Shown here: positions 17,497-26,374 of the stretch, piece after piece
Layout: every line of letters starts with the position of its first letter
Numbering within the stretch: position 1 is the stretch's first letter
From: Candidatus Gastranaerophilales bacterium
GTDB lineage: Bacteria > Cyanobacteriota > Vampirovibrionia > Gastranaerophilales > Gastranaerophilaceae
Direction: 5' to 3'
Assembly: GCA_944325145.1 (NCBI GenBank)
Contig: CALYDL010000004.1
Coordinates: 1-64,000, forward strand
Length of the DNA stretch: 64,000 nt
Made by a program: the position numbers and the translations under genes
The notes under the pieces: model-generated
The model's database searches: none
Seen by the model: only the letters and a program-made list of their open reading frames with translations
What the model was told of the DNA's origin: nothing

Positions 17497-18843
17497 TTAT
17501 GCAAAGGTTTTGAATGTAGATTCAACGTTATCTTCAATAACTTTTTGAACAGCATCCATTTCTGTTGCGATTGCGTTTTGTTCTGTATCTAATTGTTTCA
17601 ATCTTAATTCAAGAGTTCTGTCTTCTTGTTGAAGTGCTTCTGTTTTAGCGTTAATATCTTGAACTTGTTTTTGGTATTGAGCTTGTTCATATTCATAATC
17701 AAGCATTGCTTGTTGGTAAGCTTCTTCATCTTGAACGGTTTGAACATCAAGTGAGAATTCATGAGTAATGCCGTTTTCATCTGTTACTGTTAATGTTTGG
17801 TATCTTCCTGTTGAAGATGTTGTAAAAATACAAGGATATGAAATCGTTTCTTGATGTCCCACGCTTTGAACGTAAGATGAACTTGAGAAATATGTTCCTT
17901 CGCCTGCTTGGTATTCGCCTGCTGTAATAAAGTATGTTTGGCCGTTTAATGTGTATGCCAAAACAGGTTGGTTGAACATTTCTTCAGTTGAGCCTTCGGG
18001 AGTATATGTTGTGAAATCTGAACCTAAATAGCTGATTGCAGAGTTTGCATTGCCGTTGTCGCTTACATATTTTCCTGAAACGTCAGCTTCATAATTTGTT
18101 CCTGTATCTGGGTCGCCTTCAATTACGCATTGATATGTGCCGTTTGATTGCAATTTTGCTTCATATGTTTGACCTGCAATTGTGCAGTTAAATTTTTCAG
18201 GGTTTTGTTTATCTTGAGTGATTGAAAGTTTAAGAGCATATTGGCCGTTTCCTAAATCTTCAACATCATAAGCGTATTGGTATTTGCCGTTTTCATCCAA
18301 ACCGCCTAAAATTTGGTCTTTTGTATCGCTTAAAACAAATTCTTCGCCTGCAATTGTAACAGAGCCTGATGATAAATCTAATGTTACATCAGCTTGGGAT
18401 GGTTGATATTTATATTCGGTTGCATCTGCAACAACACCATTTGCTAAGCTTATGCTATATTTTGTTTCGCCTGTTGCAGTGTCATATTTTGAATTAATAT
18501 CACCTGAATATGCGCTTGTTGCAGCAGCTTGCCAGTTATATGCCATATAAGAAAGATTAGCATAAGTTCCATCAGGCATTGTGTAGATGCTGTTTAAAGT
18601 ATATTCTGTTGATTCAGATGAAGAATTATCAAGTTCTGTTGTTTTGAATGTATAAACAGTTTCGTAATAATCACTTGTTGAAGGTGGAGTTGGAACTTCG
18701 ATTGATGTTAATTTATTGTATAAATTTGCACTTTCATTTGAAAGAGCTGTTCTTTGTTGGTTAACTTGTTGCCCTTCATATTCAACGTTTGATTTCCTCG
18801 CTGTCAAGGATAAAAACCTTGCCTGACTTGCCGCCATACCCAT
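17497..18843 (-). CDS. conserved-ends/variable-middle helical protein, paralog 2
   Basis: 448 aa; TGGAGA 9 bases before the ATG. It shares N-terminal residues 1-45 and the C-terminal about 75 residues (LDYEYEQAQYQK to STFKTFA) with the 369-aa neighbour. Its middle (about 55-370) is longer and unrelated in detail, rich in Gly, Thr, Ser, Tyr and Asp, with repeated short beta-like stretches (GKYQYAYDVEDLGNGQYALK). No signal peptide or membrane helix. It is preceded by its own sigma-28-like promoter (18888-18915). Likely an exported, self-assembling or surface protein by architecture; the family name is not known to me. Confidence 0.75.
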   Translation of the reverse strand: MGMAASQARFLSLTARKSNVEYEGQQVNQQRTALSNESANLYNKLTSIEVPTPPSTSDYYETVYTFKTTELDNSSSESTEYTLNSIYTMPDGTYANLSYMAYNWQAAATSAYSGDINSKYDTATGETKYSISLANGVVADATEYKYQPSQADVTLDLSSGSVTIAGEEFVLSDTKDQILGGLDENGKYQYAYDVEDLGNGQYALKLSITQDKQNPEKFNCTIAGQTYEAKLQSNGTYQCVIEGDPDTGTNYEADVSGKYVSDNGNANSAISYLGSDFTTYTPEGSTEEMFNQPVLAYTLNGQTYFITAGEYQAGEGTYFSSSSYVQSVGHQETISYPCIFTTSSTGRYQTLTVTDENGITHEFSLDVQTVQDEEAYQQAMLDYEYEQAQYQKQVQDINAKTEALQQEDRTLELRLKQLDTEQNAIATEMDAVQKVIEDNVESTFKTFA

Positions 18844-18887
18844 AATTTACTGTCTCCATAGTTAATAAATTGATTTTGATGTAGTGA

Positions 18888-18915
18888 ATATCGTCATTTT
18901 TATTTTTCTACTTTA
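18888..18915 (-). promoter_or_regulatory. sigma-28-like promoter (TAAAGTAG-N12-GACGATAT)
   Basis: Minus strand: TAAAGTAG (18915-18908), 12-bp spacer, GACGATAT (18895-18888). The ATG at 18843 lies about 45 bases past the -10 box, nearly the same distance as at the 17319 gene. Confidence 0.6.
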
Positions 18916-18993
18916 GAAAGTTGCATTTTTTTGTTAACTTTTGTAAACAAAAAAGCTGCAACCTGCACTAACCCTTGGCTTTAAATTAATGAT

Positions 18994-19022
18994 TTGAATT
19001 AAAAAGTCAAAAAAAGTATAAT
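18994..19022 (+). promoter_or_regulatory. sigma-70-type promoter of nagA-like gene, predicted leaderless
   Basis: TTGAAT (18994-18999), 17-bp spacer, TATAAT (19017-19022). The ATG at 19030 begins 7 bases after the -10 box and no Shine-Dalgarno sequence precedes it, so the transcript probably starts at the start codon. Confidence 0.65.
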
Positions 19023-19029
19023 AAAATTT

Positions 19030-19893
19030 ATGAAAGTAATTGATATTCATATCCATGGCGGCTTTGGAATAAGCTTTGACAGTGCAAAAAAAGAAGATAT
19101 TAACCTTTTTGCAAAGCTTGCCCATAAAAAAGGAATTATAGCATTTTGCCCCACTTTAACAGGCGGCACGATTGAAGAATTAAATGAAAGAATTAAAAAT
19201 ATTCACCTTGCAAAATTAGACCAAAAAGAGGATGAGGCCTTAATTATAGGTGCTAATTTGGAAGGAACTTTTTTATCTAAAGAAAAGCCGGGGGTGCAGA
19301 ACCCGAATAATTTTTTAGAACCAACAATTGAAAACTTTAAAAAAATTGCAGGCGAATTTGAAGATGATATAAAAATTGTGGTTATTGCACCTGAAAATAA
19401 AAATTGTGATGAATTTATAGAATATTTAAAATCAAAAAATATAAAAGTTCATTTCGGGCACACTCAAACCGACAGTTTAATTGGGGCAGATGGCATTAAC
19501 CACCTTTATAATGCAATGGAGCCTATAACGCACAAAAAAGAAACTTTAACAGTAAAAGCGCTTTTAGATGAAAATATTTACACGGAACTTATTGCAGATA
19601 CCAAACACGTTGTAGAAGATGTTTTAAAATTAACATTTAAAATAAGGCCAAAAAATAAAATTCTTTTAATATCAGATGCACTTCCAATTGCCAATTCAAA
19701 TTTAGAAAAAATTGAATTTTGCAACAAAACAGTTTTAAAAACAGGCTATGATGAAAAAGGCATTTTAGGCGGCTCTGTTATGCTTTTATCCGATATTGTT
19801 TCAAACCTTATTAAAAAAGGCATTATAACAGAAGAAGAAGCAAACCTTATGGCTTATGAAAACCAAAAAAACTACCTCAAATTAATGTTGTAA
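19030..19893 (+). CDS. nagA: N-acetylglucosamine-6-phosphate deacetylase-like, short form
   Basis: 287 aa. Would release acetate from GlcNAc-6-P in amino-sugar breakdown. The TIM-barrel metal and catalytic sites are visible: HIHGG (H7, H9), NLEGTF (E78), HFGHT (H144), HLYNAM (H158) and ISDAL (catalytic D216). LGGSVMLL near the end is also typical. The usual enzyme is about 380 aa with a beta-sandwich built from both ends; that part is missing here, as the protein starts directly at the barrel's first strand. It meets the DUF2229 gene tail to tail with a 22-base overlap. nanE and a ROK kinase at 37.7-39.3 kb belong to the same pathway. Confidence 0.8.
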   Translation: MKVIDIHIHGGFGISFDSAKKEDINLFAKLAHKKGIIAFCPTLTGGTIEELNERIKNIHLAKLDQKEDEALIIGANLEGTFLSKEKPGVQNPNNFLEPTIENFKKIAGEFEDDIKIVVIAPENKNCDEFIEYLKSKNIKVHFGHTQTDSLIGADGINHLYNAMEPITHKKETLTVKALLDENIYTELIADTKHVVEDVLKLTFKIRPKNKILLISDALPIANSNLEKIEFCNKTVLKTGYDEKGILGGSVMLLSDIVSNLIKKGIITEEEANLMAYENQKNYLKLML

Positions 19894-20930
19894 TCATCAA
19901 CTAAATCAATTTTTTCATTAGAAAAAACGGTTTTACCTTGAGCACGTTTTTTTCTGTAGAGCATATCGCAAAATGCCTCTAACCTTGTAACAAAGCCTGC
20001 TTCGCCTGTGTGTTCATCTATTGTTAAATTTAATAATGGTTTATTAAAGTTTTTTGATTTTCTTTTAATATCTTCAATCATTAAGCTATCAGGCCCGCAG
20101 CCAAAAGCTGTTATTGTAATAACGCCATCTATATCGGGGGTTCTTAAGAAATACCCCGCAGCACCTGACATTTCAAGTTGGTTTGCCCAGTATAAATCTG
20201 CATTAATTGAGCTTAAGCCGTCTTTTAATTGTTCTTCGGTTAAAGAATAAGCATTATAAACTCTAACGCCCAATTCTTCAAGTTTTTTGAATACATCCAT
20301 GCAAACTCTTTTGTCATAAATATTGTAGCCATGGGCAATTAAAGCAACGTTAACATCTTTATTTGAAGGATTTGAATTAATAACAACTTTGCCTTCTTTG
20401 GCATTTTTTAGTGCAGTGTCAAAAGACATACCATGCTGCATCATAACCCTAAAGTTGTTAAATCTTATAAAGCCTTCTTTAATTGCTTCTTGAATTTTGT
20501 TTTCATCTTTAATGCCAAAAGGTTCAACTGCTTGTTTTAAAAATTCACTCAATCCCAAATTCTTTTCAGATTTATCCAATGTTGCTTCAATAATTGTATA
20601 ATCACCCTTAACAACATTTCTTATTAAATCGGGAAGCCCCCTTATTTTTGAACAGTTATAAATTTTATGCGCAACAGATTGAATAGACGGAACAAAAATG
20701 TTTTTAACACCTTTTTCAATTAAATTTAAAACATGCCCGACATAAACTTTAATTGGCAGGCAAGTTTCCGTTACAACCAAAGAAGAGCCTTCTGATAAGG
20801 TTTTTTTAGTTGTGTAATCAGAATATATAATTTCAAAGCCCAAATGTTCAAAAAAAGCTGACAAGAAAGGAATATAGTTATAATAAATAAGTGCTCTCGG
20901 GATACCTATCTTTTTTTCTTTAATTGGCAT
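19872..20930 (-). CDS. acyl-CoA dehydratase activase-related protein (DUF2229 family)
   Basis: 352 aa. The start KIGIPRALIYYNYIPFLSAF and the block TETCLPIKVYVGH match the DUF2229/CoA-activase-associated family, related to the iron-sulfur subunits of 2-hydroxyglutaryl-CoA dehydratase. Cysteines at TETCLP, YNCSK and FGCGPD could bind an iron-sulfur cluster. In many anaerobes this domain is fused to, or next to, the BcrAD/HgdC ATPase domain; here that ATPase is 6 kb away at 26997-28004. Physiological substrate unknown. Confidence 0.75.
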   Translation of the reverse strand: MPIKEKKIGIPRALIYYNYIPFLSAFFEHLGFEIIYSDYTTKKTLSEGSSLVVTETCLPIKVYVGHVLNLIEKGVKNIFVPSIQSVAHKIYNCSKIRGLPDLIRNVVKGDYTIIEATLDKSEKNLGLSEFLKQAVEPFGIKDENKIQEAIKEGFIRFNNFRVMMQHGMSFDTALKNAKEGKVVINSNPSNKDVNVALIAHGYNIYDKRVCMDVFKKLEELGVRVYNAYSLTEEQLKDGLSSINADLYWANQLEMSGAAGYFLRTPDIDGVITITAFGCGPDSLMIEDIKRKSKNFNKPLLNLTIDEHTGEAGFVTRLEAFCDMLYRKKRAQGKTVFSNEKIDLVDDYNINLR

Positions 20931-21073
20931 AAAACTTCCTCTTTAAACAAGTTTAATTAATAAAATAATACATTAAAAAAATATTATTTGTAACATATTT
21001 TTAATAAGGTTTTATATTTTTAGGCAAACTTTCTCTTGTTTTTATTTTAGTATTTATATCAGGAAGTTTATAA

Positions 21074-23986
21074 ATGTGTGTAAATAATATAGGGCAAAAT
21101 TGCTATATACCAAATTATATGAATACAATGCCGCCAAATTTCCAAAATCAGGCGGCAATAAACCCGTATTTTGCCCAAAACCAATATCAACAACAAGCTT
21201 TTTATCCTTCTGTTTATTACACAAATAATTTTGCACCAACCCAAACAGCCTTGGTTAGCCCTGATATTCAAACAAAAAGCCCAAACGGGGAATGGGAACT
21301 TAAAGAAGTTAACAAAACCCCATACGGCGACAACCTTTACAGATATGAACTTAAAAACGGCCAAACCGTTGTTTTAATGCCAAAGAAAAACGCAACAACA
21401 ATAATTAAAACTTTTGTTGATGCAGGCTCTATGAATGAAAACGATGAAAACAGGGGAATTTCCCATTTCAACGAACACAACGTATTTAACGGCTCAAAAA
21501 ATTTAGAAGCAGGAAGATTTTTCAAAGAAGTTGGCAAACTGGGCGCAGATACAAATGCTTCGACAGATTATGCCCAAACAGATTTTTACATAATGTCGCC
21601 AATTGTAGATGATAAAAGCTTAAAGCAAATTATAGAAATACATGCTGATATGCTTGTTAACCCCTTGTTCCCTAGTGATATGGTAGAAAAAGAAAAAGGC
21701 CCTGTTACATCTGAAATCAGCATGGTTAATGACGATATTACAAATAACGCCTTAAACGATTTAGTCAGAAACTTATTCCAAATTAATTCAAAATCTGAAA
21801 ATTTGGTTGCAGGCTCTATTGAAACGGTTAACAATATAACAAGAGATGATGTTTATAACCACTGGAAAACGCATTTTACACCGGATAATATGTACACCGT
21901 TTTAACGGGAGATTTTAACCCTAATGATGCAATTGAAATTATAGCTAAAAATTTCACAACTCCCAAAGTTGAAGATGCAGACAAATATAGAAAAAAAGAA
22001 GTTTTAACACCAACTCAAAAATCAATAAGATGTGATTATATTTCACCAAACAGCAATTCTACAAATGTTTTCTGCGGTTTTGCGGGGGCATTGCCTGAAA
22101 ACTTTAAAGATTCAATAAGCATAACCGCCCTTGGTTTATTGTTGCTTGGCAACAACAGTTCAAGGTTAACAAAAGAACTTGCCCCAATGTATGCTTTGGG
22201 CGATTTTGACACACAAAAAGTAGGTTTAAGAAAAACAGACCCCGAAGCCGTTATTTTCCAATTGGCAGTTCAAAGGGGAGATGATTCAAAGGCTCTTGAT
22301 AAATTCTATGAATCTGTTCAAAGCCTAAAAACAAACCCGCCAACAGAAGATGAAATGAAAATAATTAAAAATACACTTCTAAAAGCATTATCAGCAAGTT
22401 TTGAAGACACAGAAACAATCACGGATACAATTGGCGCTTCATTATTAAACAATTATTTTGGAAATATAAGCCAATATAAAACAATAATTGAAAACTTGCA
22501 GCCAATGGATTTAGTTAATGCTGCAGAAAAATATTTAGATTTTTCAAAAATGAGCGTTGCTGTTGTACACCCTTATGATATGACAGAAAAAGAAATTGTT
22601 GAAAACTATAAAAAAAGCAGCTATTCTCTTAAAACAAACGTAAACAACGCCCCTGTTTCGTTTACGGGAAGAAACGTAACAACACAAAATATAGAAGAAA
22701 TGACATTATCTGATAATTCTGCCCTTGCAATAAACAATATAGATTCAGAAAATTGTTATTTTGATTGGAGATTATCTTGTAAAGATGCAGTTCCAACTAA
22801 CCCTGCTGCAAGTTATGTTTTAACTCAAATTTTAAACGACGGGTCAATGTATAATTCAAAAGCAGATTTTTCATATAATGCAAGTTTAAATTCAGTAGAT
22901 TTTGATACCAATTCAAACTCCTTCCAAATAAGAACAAGTGCAAATTGTCTTTATACAAATGTTAATGATTGCATAAGAACAATGAAAGAAGCAATTTACG
23001 CTCCAAGGTTCACTCAAGAAGACTTTGATGCAGCTGTTGATAAAATTAAAACGTATTGTTCAACAATGGATAAAGACGCTTCTGTTAACCTGCTTGCAAA
23101 ATTATACGGAAAATATTTCCCATCCCCAAAACAAATTTTAAAAGGCTTGGAAACTTTAACATTAGATGATGTTAAACAGCATTATAACAACTTAATTTTT
23201 AATTCAAGCGCAAACATTGTGGTTTCTGCCCCAATTAAAGAACACCCTGAATTAAAAGAGCAAGTAATAGATGGCATGACGACACCAAACGTTAAATTTA
23301 AACCTTATGCGCCGCAGCTATTAAAATCATACAGGCCAAACGATAAAACAACCGTTTTATTGGATACGGAAGAAAGAAACCAAGCCCAAATTTATAAAAA
23401 CTATTCTTTTGAAATTTCAGGCAACATTGAAGATGAAATTAAATTTGAACTTTTGAATACAATTTTAGGTTCAAGCCCATCATCAAGGTTATTTTCCGAT
23501 TTAAGAGAAAAACAAAAACTGGCATACACGGTTTCAAGCCAAATTCAATCTTTTGAAAATTCGGGCATAATTACATTGAGAATTTTATCTACAACAGATG
23601 ATAAAAAACAAAACGATATTAAATATGACAACCTTCAAAAATGCTTAGATGGTTTTCAAGCGCACACAGATGCCTTGATGACAGAATATGTATCAGATGA
23701 AGAACTTGAAGCAGCTAAAATGCAATTAAAACAAGATATAGCACTTCAAATGGAACTTCCTATGAGCGCAACTTCATTATTATCTATGAACATGACACAA
23801 CCATATGGCATTAAAAGAATAGATGAATACGTTAAGGCTATTGATAAAATTACAAAACAAGATATTATGGACGCTGCAAAACACGTATTTTCCAATAAGC
23901 CCGTTTATTCAATTTTAGCAAGCCCCGATACAGTTAATAATCAAATGGAATATATCCGTTCTTTGGGTGAAGTTGTTAATGTTTAG
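21074..23986 (+). CDS. double-length M16 zinc peptidase
   Basis: 970 aa; ATG at 21074 after AGGAAG. Residues 1-70 are Asn/Gln/Pro/Tyr-rich and disordered, not a Sec signal. The first M16 half has HFNEH (131-135, zinc ligands H131, H135 and catalytic E134) with the downstream Glu in GPVTSEISMVND. The second half has ILGSSPSSRLFSDLREKQKL and AYTVSSQ, the complementary region. All four M16 domains lie on one chain, as in PreP/insulinase-size enzymes. It is distinct from the split pair at 3007-5571. Likely degrades peptides; location unclear. Confidence 0.85.
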   Translation: MCVNNIGQNCYIPNYMNTMPPNFQNQAAINPYFAQNQYQQQAFYPSVYYTNNFAPTQTALVSPDIQTKSPNGEWELKEVNKTPYGDNLYRYELKNGQTVVLMPKKNATTIIKTFVDAGSMNENDENRGISHFNEHNVFNGSKNLEAGRFFKEVGKLGADTNASTDYAQTDFYIMSPIVDDKSLKQIIEIHADMLVNPLFPSDMVEKEKGPVTSEISMVNDDITNNALNDLVRNLFQINSKSENLVAGSIETVNNITRDDVYNHWKTHFTPDNMYTVLTGDFNPNDAIEIIAKNFTTPKVEDADKYRKKEVLTPTQKSIRCDYISPNSNSTNVFCGFAGALPENFKDSISITALGLLLLGNNSSRLTKELAPMYALGDFDTQKVGLRKTDPEAVIFQLAVQRGDDSKALDKFYESVQSLKTNPPTEDEMKIIKNTLLKALSASFEDTETITDTIGASLLNNYFGNISQYKTIIENLQPMDLVNAAEKYLDFSKMSVAVVHPYDMTEKEIVENYKKSSYSLKTNVNNAPVSFTGRNVTTQNIEEMTLSDNSALAINNIDSENCYFDWRLSCKDAVPTNPAASYVLTQILNDGSMYNSKADFSYNASLNSVDFDTNSNSFQIRTSANCLYTNVNDCIRTMKEAIYAPRFTQEDFDAAVDKIKTYCSTMDKDASVNLLAKLYGKYFPSPKQILKGLETLTLDDVKQHYNNLIFNSSANIVVSAPIKEHPELKEQVIDGMTTPNVKFKPYAPQLLKSYRPNDKTTVLLDTEERNQAQIYKNYSFEISGNIEDEIKFELLNTILGSSPSSRLFSDLREKQKLAYTVSSQIQSFENSGIITLRILSTTDDKKQNDIKYDNLQKCLDGFQAHTDALMTEYVSDEELEAAKMQLKQDIALQMELPMSATSLLSMNMTQPYGIKRIDEYVKAIDKITKQDIMDAAKHVFSNKPVYSILASPDTVNNQMEYIRSLGEVVNV

Positions 23987-24024
23987 TTTATTTTTAACTA
24001 AAATTGGTTTAAAATACTAAAGCT

Positions 24025-25278
24025 ATGACAACAAAAGAAAAAATTAAAGAAAATTTGTTCATTGATTATGCAATGACAAAAAATAATCCGAAGTATAGAG
24101 AAGCAACAAGCAGGCTTGATGTTATTTACAGGAAAGAAGAAGACATAAGAAGCCCGTTTGAAAGGGATTACCATAGAATTTTATATTCTAACGCATATAG
24201 AAGGCTAAAACATAAAACTCAAGTTTTCTTTGCCACAAACAATGACCATATCTGCACAAGAATTGAACATGTAAACCATGTTTCATCGGCTGCAGAAGTT
24301 TTAGCAAGGTGCATGGGGTTAAATTCTGAACTTGCAAGAGCAATTGCAACAGGCCATGATTTGGGGCACCCACCTTTTGGTCATACGGGCGAAAAAATTC
24401 TTCAAGATGTTATTAACAGTTTAAACCTTGGAGTAACTTTCTGGCATGAAAAAAACAGTTTAAGGTTTATTGATAAAATTGAAACCCTGCCTGATTATGA
24501 AGGGTTTGAAAGAAATTTAGATTTAACTTATGCGGTTCGTGACGGTATTATTTGTCATTGCGGCGAAGTTGTTGAAAACGGTTTAAAACCGAGAGATGAA
24601 TTTATTGATTTAGAAACAATAAATTCTCCAAATGAATATCAAAGCTATTCATACGAAGGGCTTGTTGTTAAAATTTCAGATAAAATTGCATATTTAGGAA
24701 GAGACATTGAAGATGCATTATCTAAAAAAATTCTATCTGAAGAACAAAAGCTTGAATTTGAAGCAATTATTAAAAATTTATTCGGCCAAAAAAAATTAAC
24801 CGATATAAACACATCAACTTTAGTTCATTTATTTACAATAGATTTATGCAAAAATTCAAACCCTGATGTCGGCTTAACATTTTCAAAAGAATATTTTGAA
24901 ATAATGAAAATGATTAAAGATTTTAACTATAAAAATATCTACAATCATAAACGCCTGACAACGTTCCATGCTTATGCAAAGTTGATTATAGAAACAATTT
25001 CAAAAACTTTGATTGAATATTATGATAATAAAAACACAATTTATAAATTAAGATATGATGAAACATATTACCCCTTATTGTGTTCAACATTTAGAGAATG
25101 GCTTATTAAATATTCAAATGTGGCGCCAATTGCCGAGAGAAAAAATAAAAAATTCATAAATAAAATTATTTATGACATTGAAAACTATGATGACTACAAA
25201 AAAGCTGTTGTCGATTTTATTTCAGGCATGACAGACAGTTTTGCAATTAAAATGTTCAATGAAATCATAAGCTTTTAG
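24025..25278 (+). CDS. dgt: dGTPase-like dNTP triphosphohydrolase
   Basis: 417 aa HD-domain protein. RSPFERDYHRILYSNAYRRL and the metal-binding RIEHVNHV (H82/H85 region) with ATGHDLGHPPFGHTG (H111, D112) are hallmarks of the Dgt/SAMHD1-like family. These enzymes cut dNTPs to nucleoside and triphosphate and control nucleotide pools. A TAAAAT box (24010-24015) lies 9 bases before the ATG with no Shine-Dalgarno sequence, so the leader may be very short. It is a single gene, convergent with the EF-hand/CHAP gene. Confidence 0.9.
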   Translation: MTTKEKIKENLFIDYAMTKNNPKYREATSRLDVIYRKEEDIRSPFERDYHRILYSNAYRRLKHKTQVFFATNNDHICTRIEHVNHVSSAAEVLARCMGLNSELARAIATGHDLGHPPFGHTGEKILQDVINSLNLGVTFWHEKNSLRFIDKIETLPDYEGFERNLDLTYAVRDGIICHCGEVVENGLKPRDEFIDLETINSPNEYQSYSYEGLVVKISDKIAYLGRDIEDALSKKILSEEQKLEFEAIIKNLFGQKKLTDINTSTLVHLFTIDLCKNSNPDVGLTFSKEYFEIMKMIKDFNYKNIYNHKRLTTFHAYAKLIIETISKTLIEYYDNKNTIYKLRYDETYYPLLCSTFREWLIKYSNVAPIAERKNKKFINKIIYDIENYDDYKKAVVDFISGMTDSFAIKMFNEIISF

Positions 25279-25283
25279 ACAAT

Positions 25284-25304
25284 AAAAAAGCGCCAAAATG
25301 GCGC
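25284..25304 (-). terminator. rho-independent terminator of the EF-hand/CHAP gene
   Basis: Stem GCGCCA (25290-25295) with TGGCGC (25299-25304), loop of 3, followed on the minus strand by six T (25289-25284). It lies between the convergent dgt and CHAP genes. Confidence 0.8.
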
Positions 25305-25324
25305 AAGTCATATATAAAATTACA

Positions 25325-26272
25325 TTATGTGATTTTTACAAAGCCTGAAAGCTTAGCGTCATTTGCGCTATAGTGCCTTGCTAGACATTGGTCTGATGTG
25401 TTACCTTCAATTGTGTCAAAGCTGCCATCAGCGTAAACTTTGGTAACAATACCTGTATGCGATGCGCCATTGCTTTGTTGTATCATAACATCACCAGGTT
25501 GAACATTATTTACAATAGTTTGAGCTCTGTTTGAACTGCCAACAACATCTATATAACAATTGTTTGACTGACCCCAAGCAGCGAGTGTTCTAACAGCTGG
25601 CGAACCAAACCCATTCAGAGATTTTCCTGTTTGTTCACATGCTTTTGTTACAACGTATGTAACAAAATCAGCGCACCAAGGTTCCGCCCTGCCGCCTGTA
25701 ACTTGCAGGTAAGAACCGTCTGTTTCATTTAATTTACCCACAAAAGATTGTGCGATTGATACAATTGTATTTCCAAAACCTGTGCCACCTGATATACCCG
25801 TGCCTGTTGTAGTTCCTGCTGTACCTGTTGTCGCCATAGCAGATGTGCCATAGGTTTGTTGAAGCGCTTGATTTTCAGCAGCCACAAGCAAGTTATAAAC
25901 ATTCATTCTGTTAGAGTTCATTGATTCTCTAACTTGCTCAATTTGCCCTTGAATAGATTGATATGAATCAAGGTCAGAAGCAGTTCCCAATTGGCTTGTG
26001 AGCGCCGACATTTGTTTTTTTAATTCTTCATATTGTTCATCCAAATATTCCATTTGGGTTAAAACTTGATCGGAAAGTTCAGTTGGAGCATCAGTTGCAG
26101 AACTATTTTCGCTATCATCTAATAGCAATTCTTGAAGCTCATCTTCGGTAATTTTTTTATCACCGTTTACATCAAAGTTTTTCAGAACTCCTTCAGAAAC
26201 TTTTTCTTCCTTCAAAATTTCATAAACTTCTTTGTTTGTAATCGTATAATTGCCGATTTTAAAATCTGTCAT
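25325..26272 (-). CDS. EF-hand protein with C-terminal CHAP domain
   Basis: 315 aa; GGAG upstream of the ATG. Residues 1-50 repeat the N-terminal module of the 64-1071 protein, with EF-hand loop DVNGDKKITEDE (34-45). Residues about 60-150 are helical and Gln/Glu-rich. A Thr/Gly-rich linker leads to a CHAP amidase domain (about 175-315) with C200 in EPWCADF, H272 in ASHTGIV and the following EGNTSD. CHAP domains cut peptidoglycan amide bonds. No Sec signal peptide. It is transcribed from the best sigma-28-like promoter in the window (26307-26333). Inferred to be a regulated cell-wall hydrolase exported by a non-Sec route. Confidence 0.75.
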   Translation of the reverse strand: MTDFKIGNYTITNKEVYEILKEEKVSEGVLKNFDVNGDKKITEDELQELLLDDSENSSATDAPTELSDQVLTQMEYLDEQYEELKKQMSALTSQLGTASDLDSYQSIQGQIEQVRESMNSNRMNVYNLLVAAENQALQQTYGTSAMATTGTAGTTTGTGISGGTGFGNTIVSIAQSFVGKLNETDGSYLQVTGGRAEPWCADFVTYVVTKACEQTGKSLNGFGSPAVRTLAAWGQSNNCYIDVVGSSNRAQTIVNNVQPGDVMIQQSNGASHTGIVTKVYADGSFDTIEGNTSDQCLARHYSANDAKLSGFVKIT

Positions 26273-26306
26273 TTCTTCTCCTGATGATTAACCTTCCTTA
26301 TTATCA

Positions 26307-26333
26307 ATATCGGCAATGAACTAAAAAACTTTA
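26307..26333 (-). promoter_or_regulatory. sigma-28-like promoter (TAAAGTTT-N11-GCCGATAT)
   Basis: Minus strand: TAAAGTTT (26333-26326), 11-bp spacer, GCCGATAT (26314-26307). It differs from the enterobacterial FliA consensus TAAAGTTT-N11-GCCGATAA by one base. The ATG at 26272 lies about 35 bases past the -10 box. Confidence 0.75.
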
Positions 26334-26374
26334 TGTTTTATGTTAATAAAAGTTAACACAAAATGAGGTAAAAA

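Noticed and set aside
16210-18843. Calling the conserved-ends proteins flagellins
   Set aside because: Only the architecture and promoter type are similar. The conserved flagellin N- and C-terminal sequences are not present, so no such name is given.
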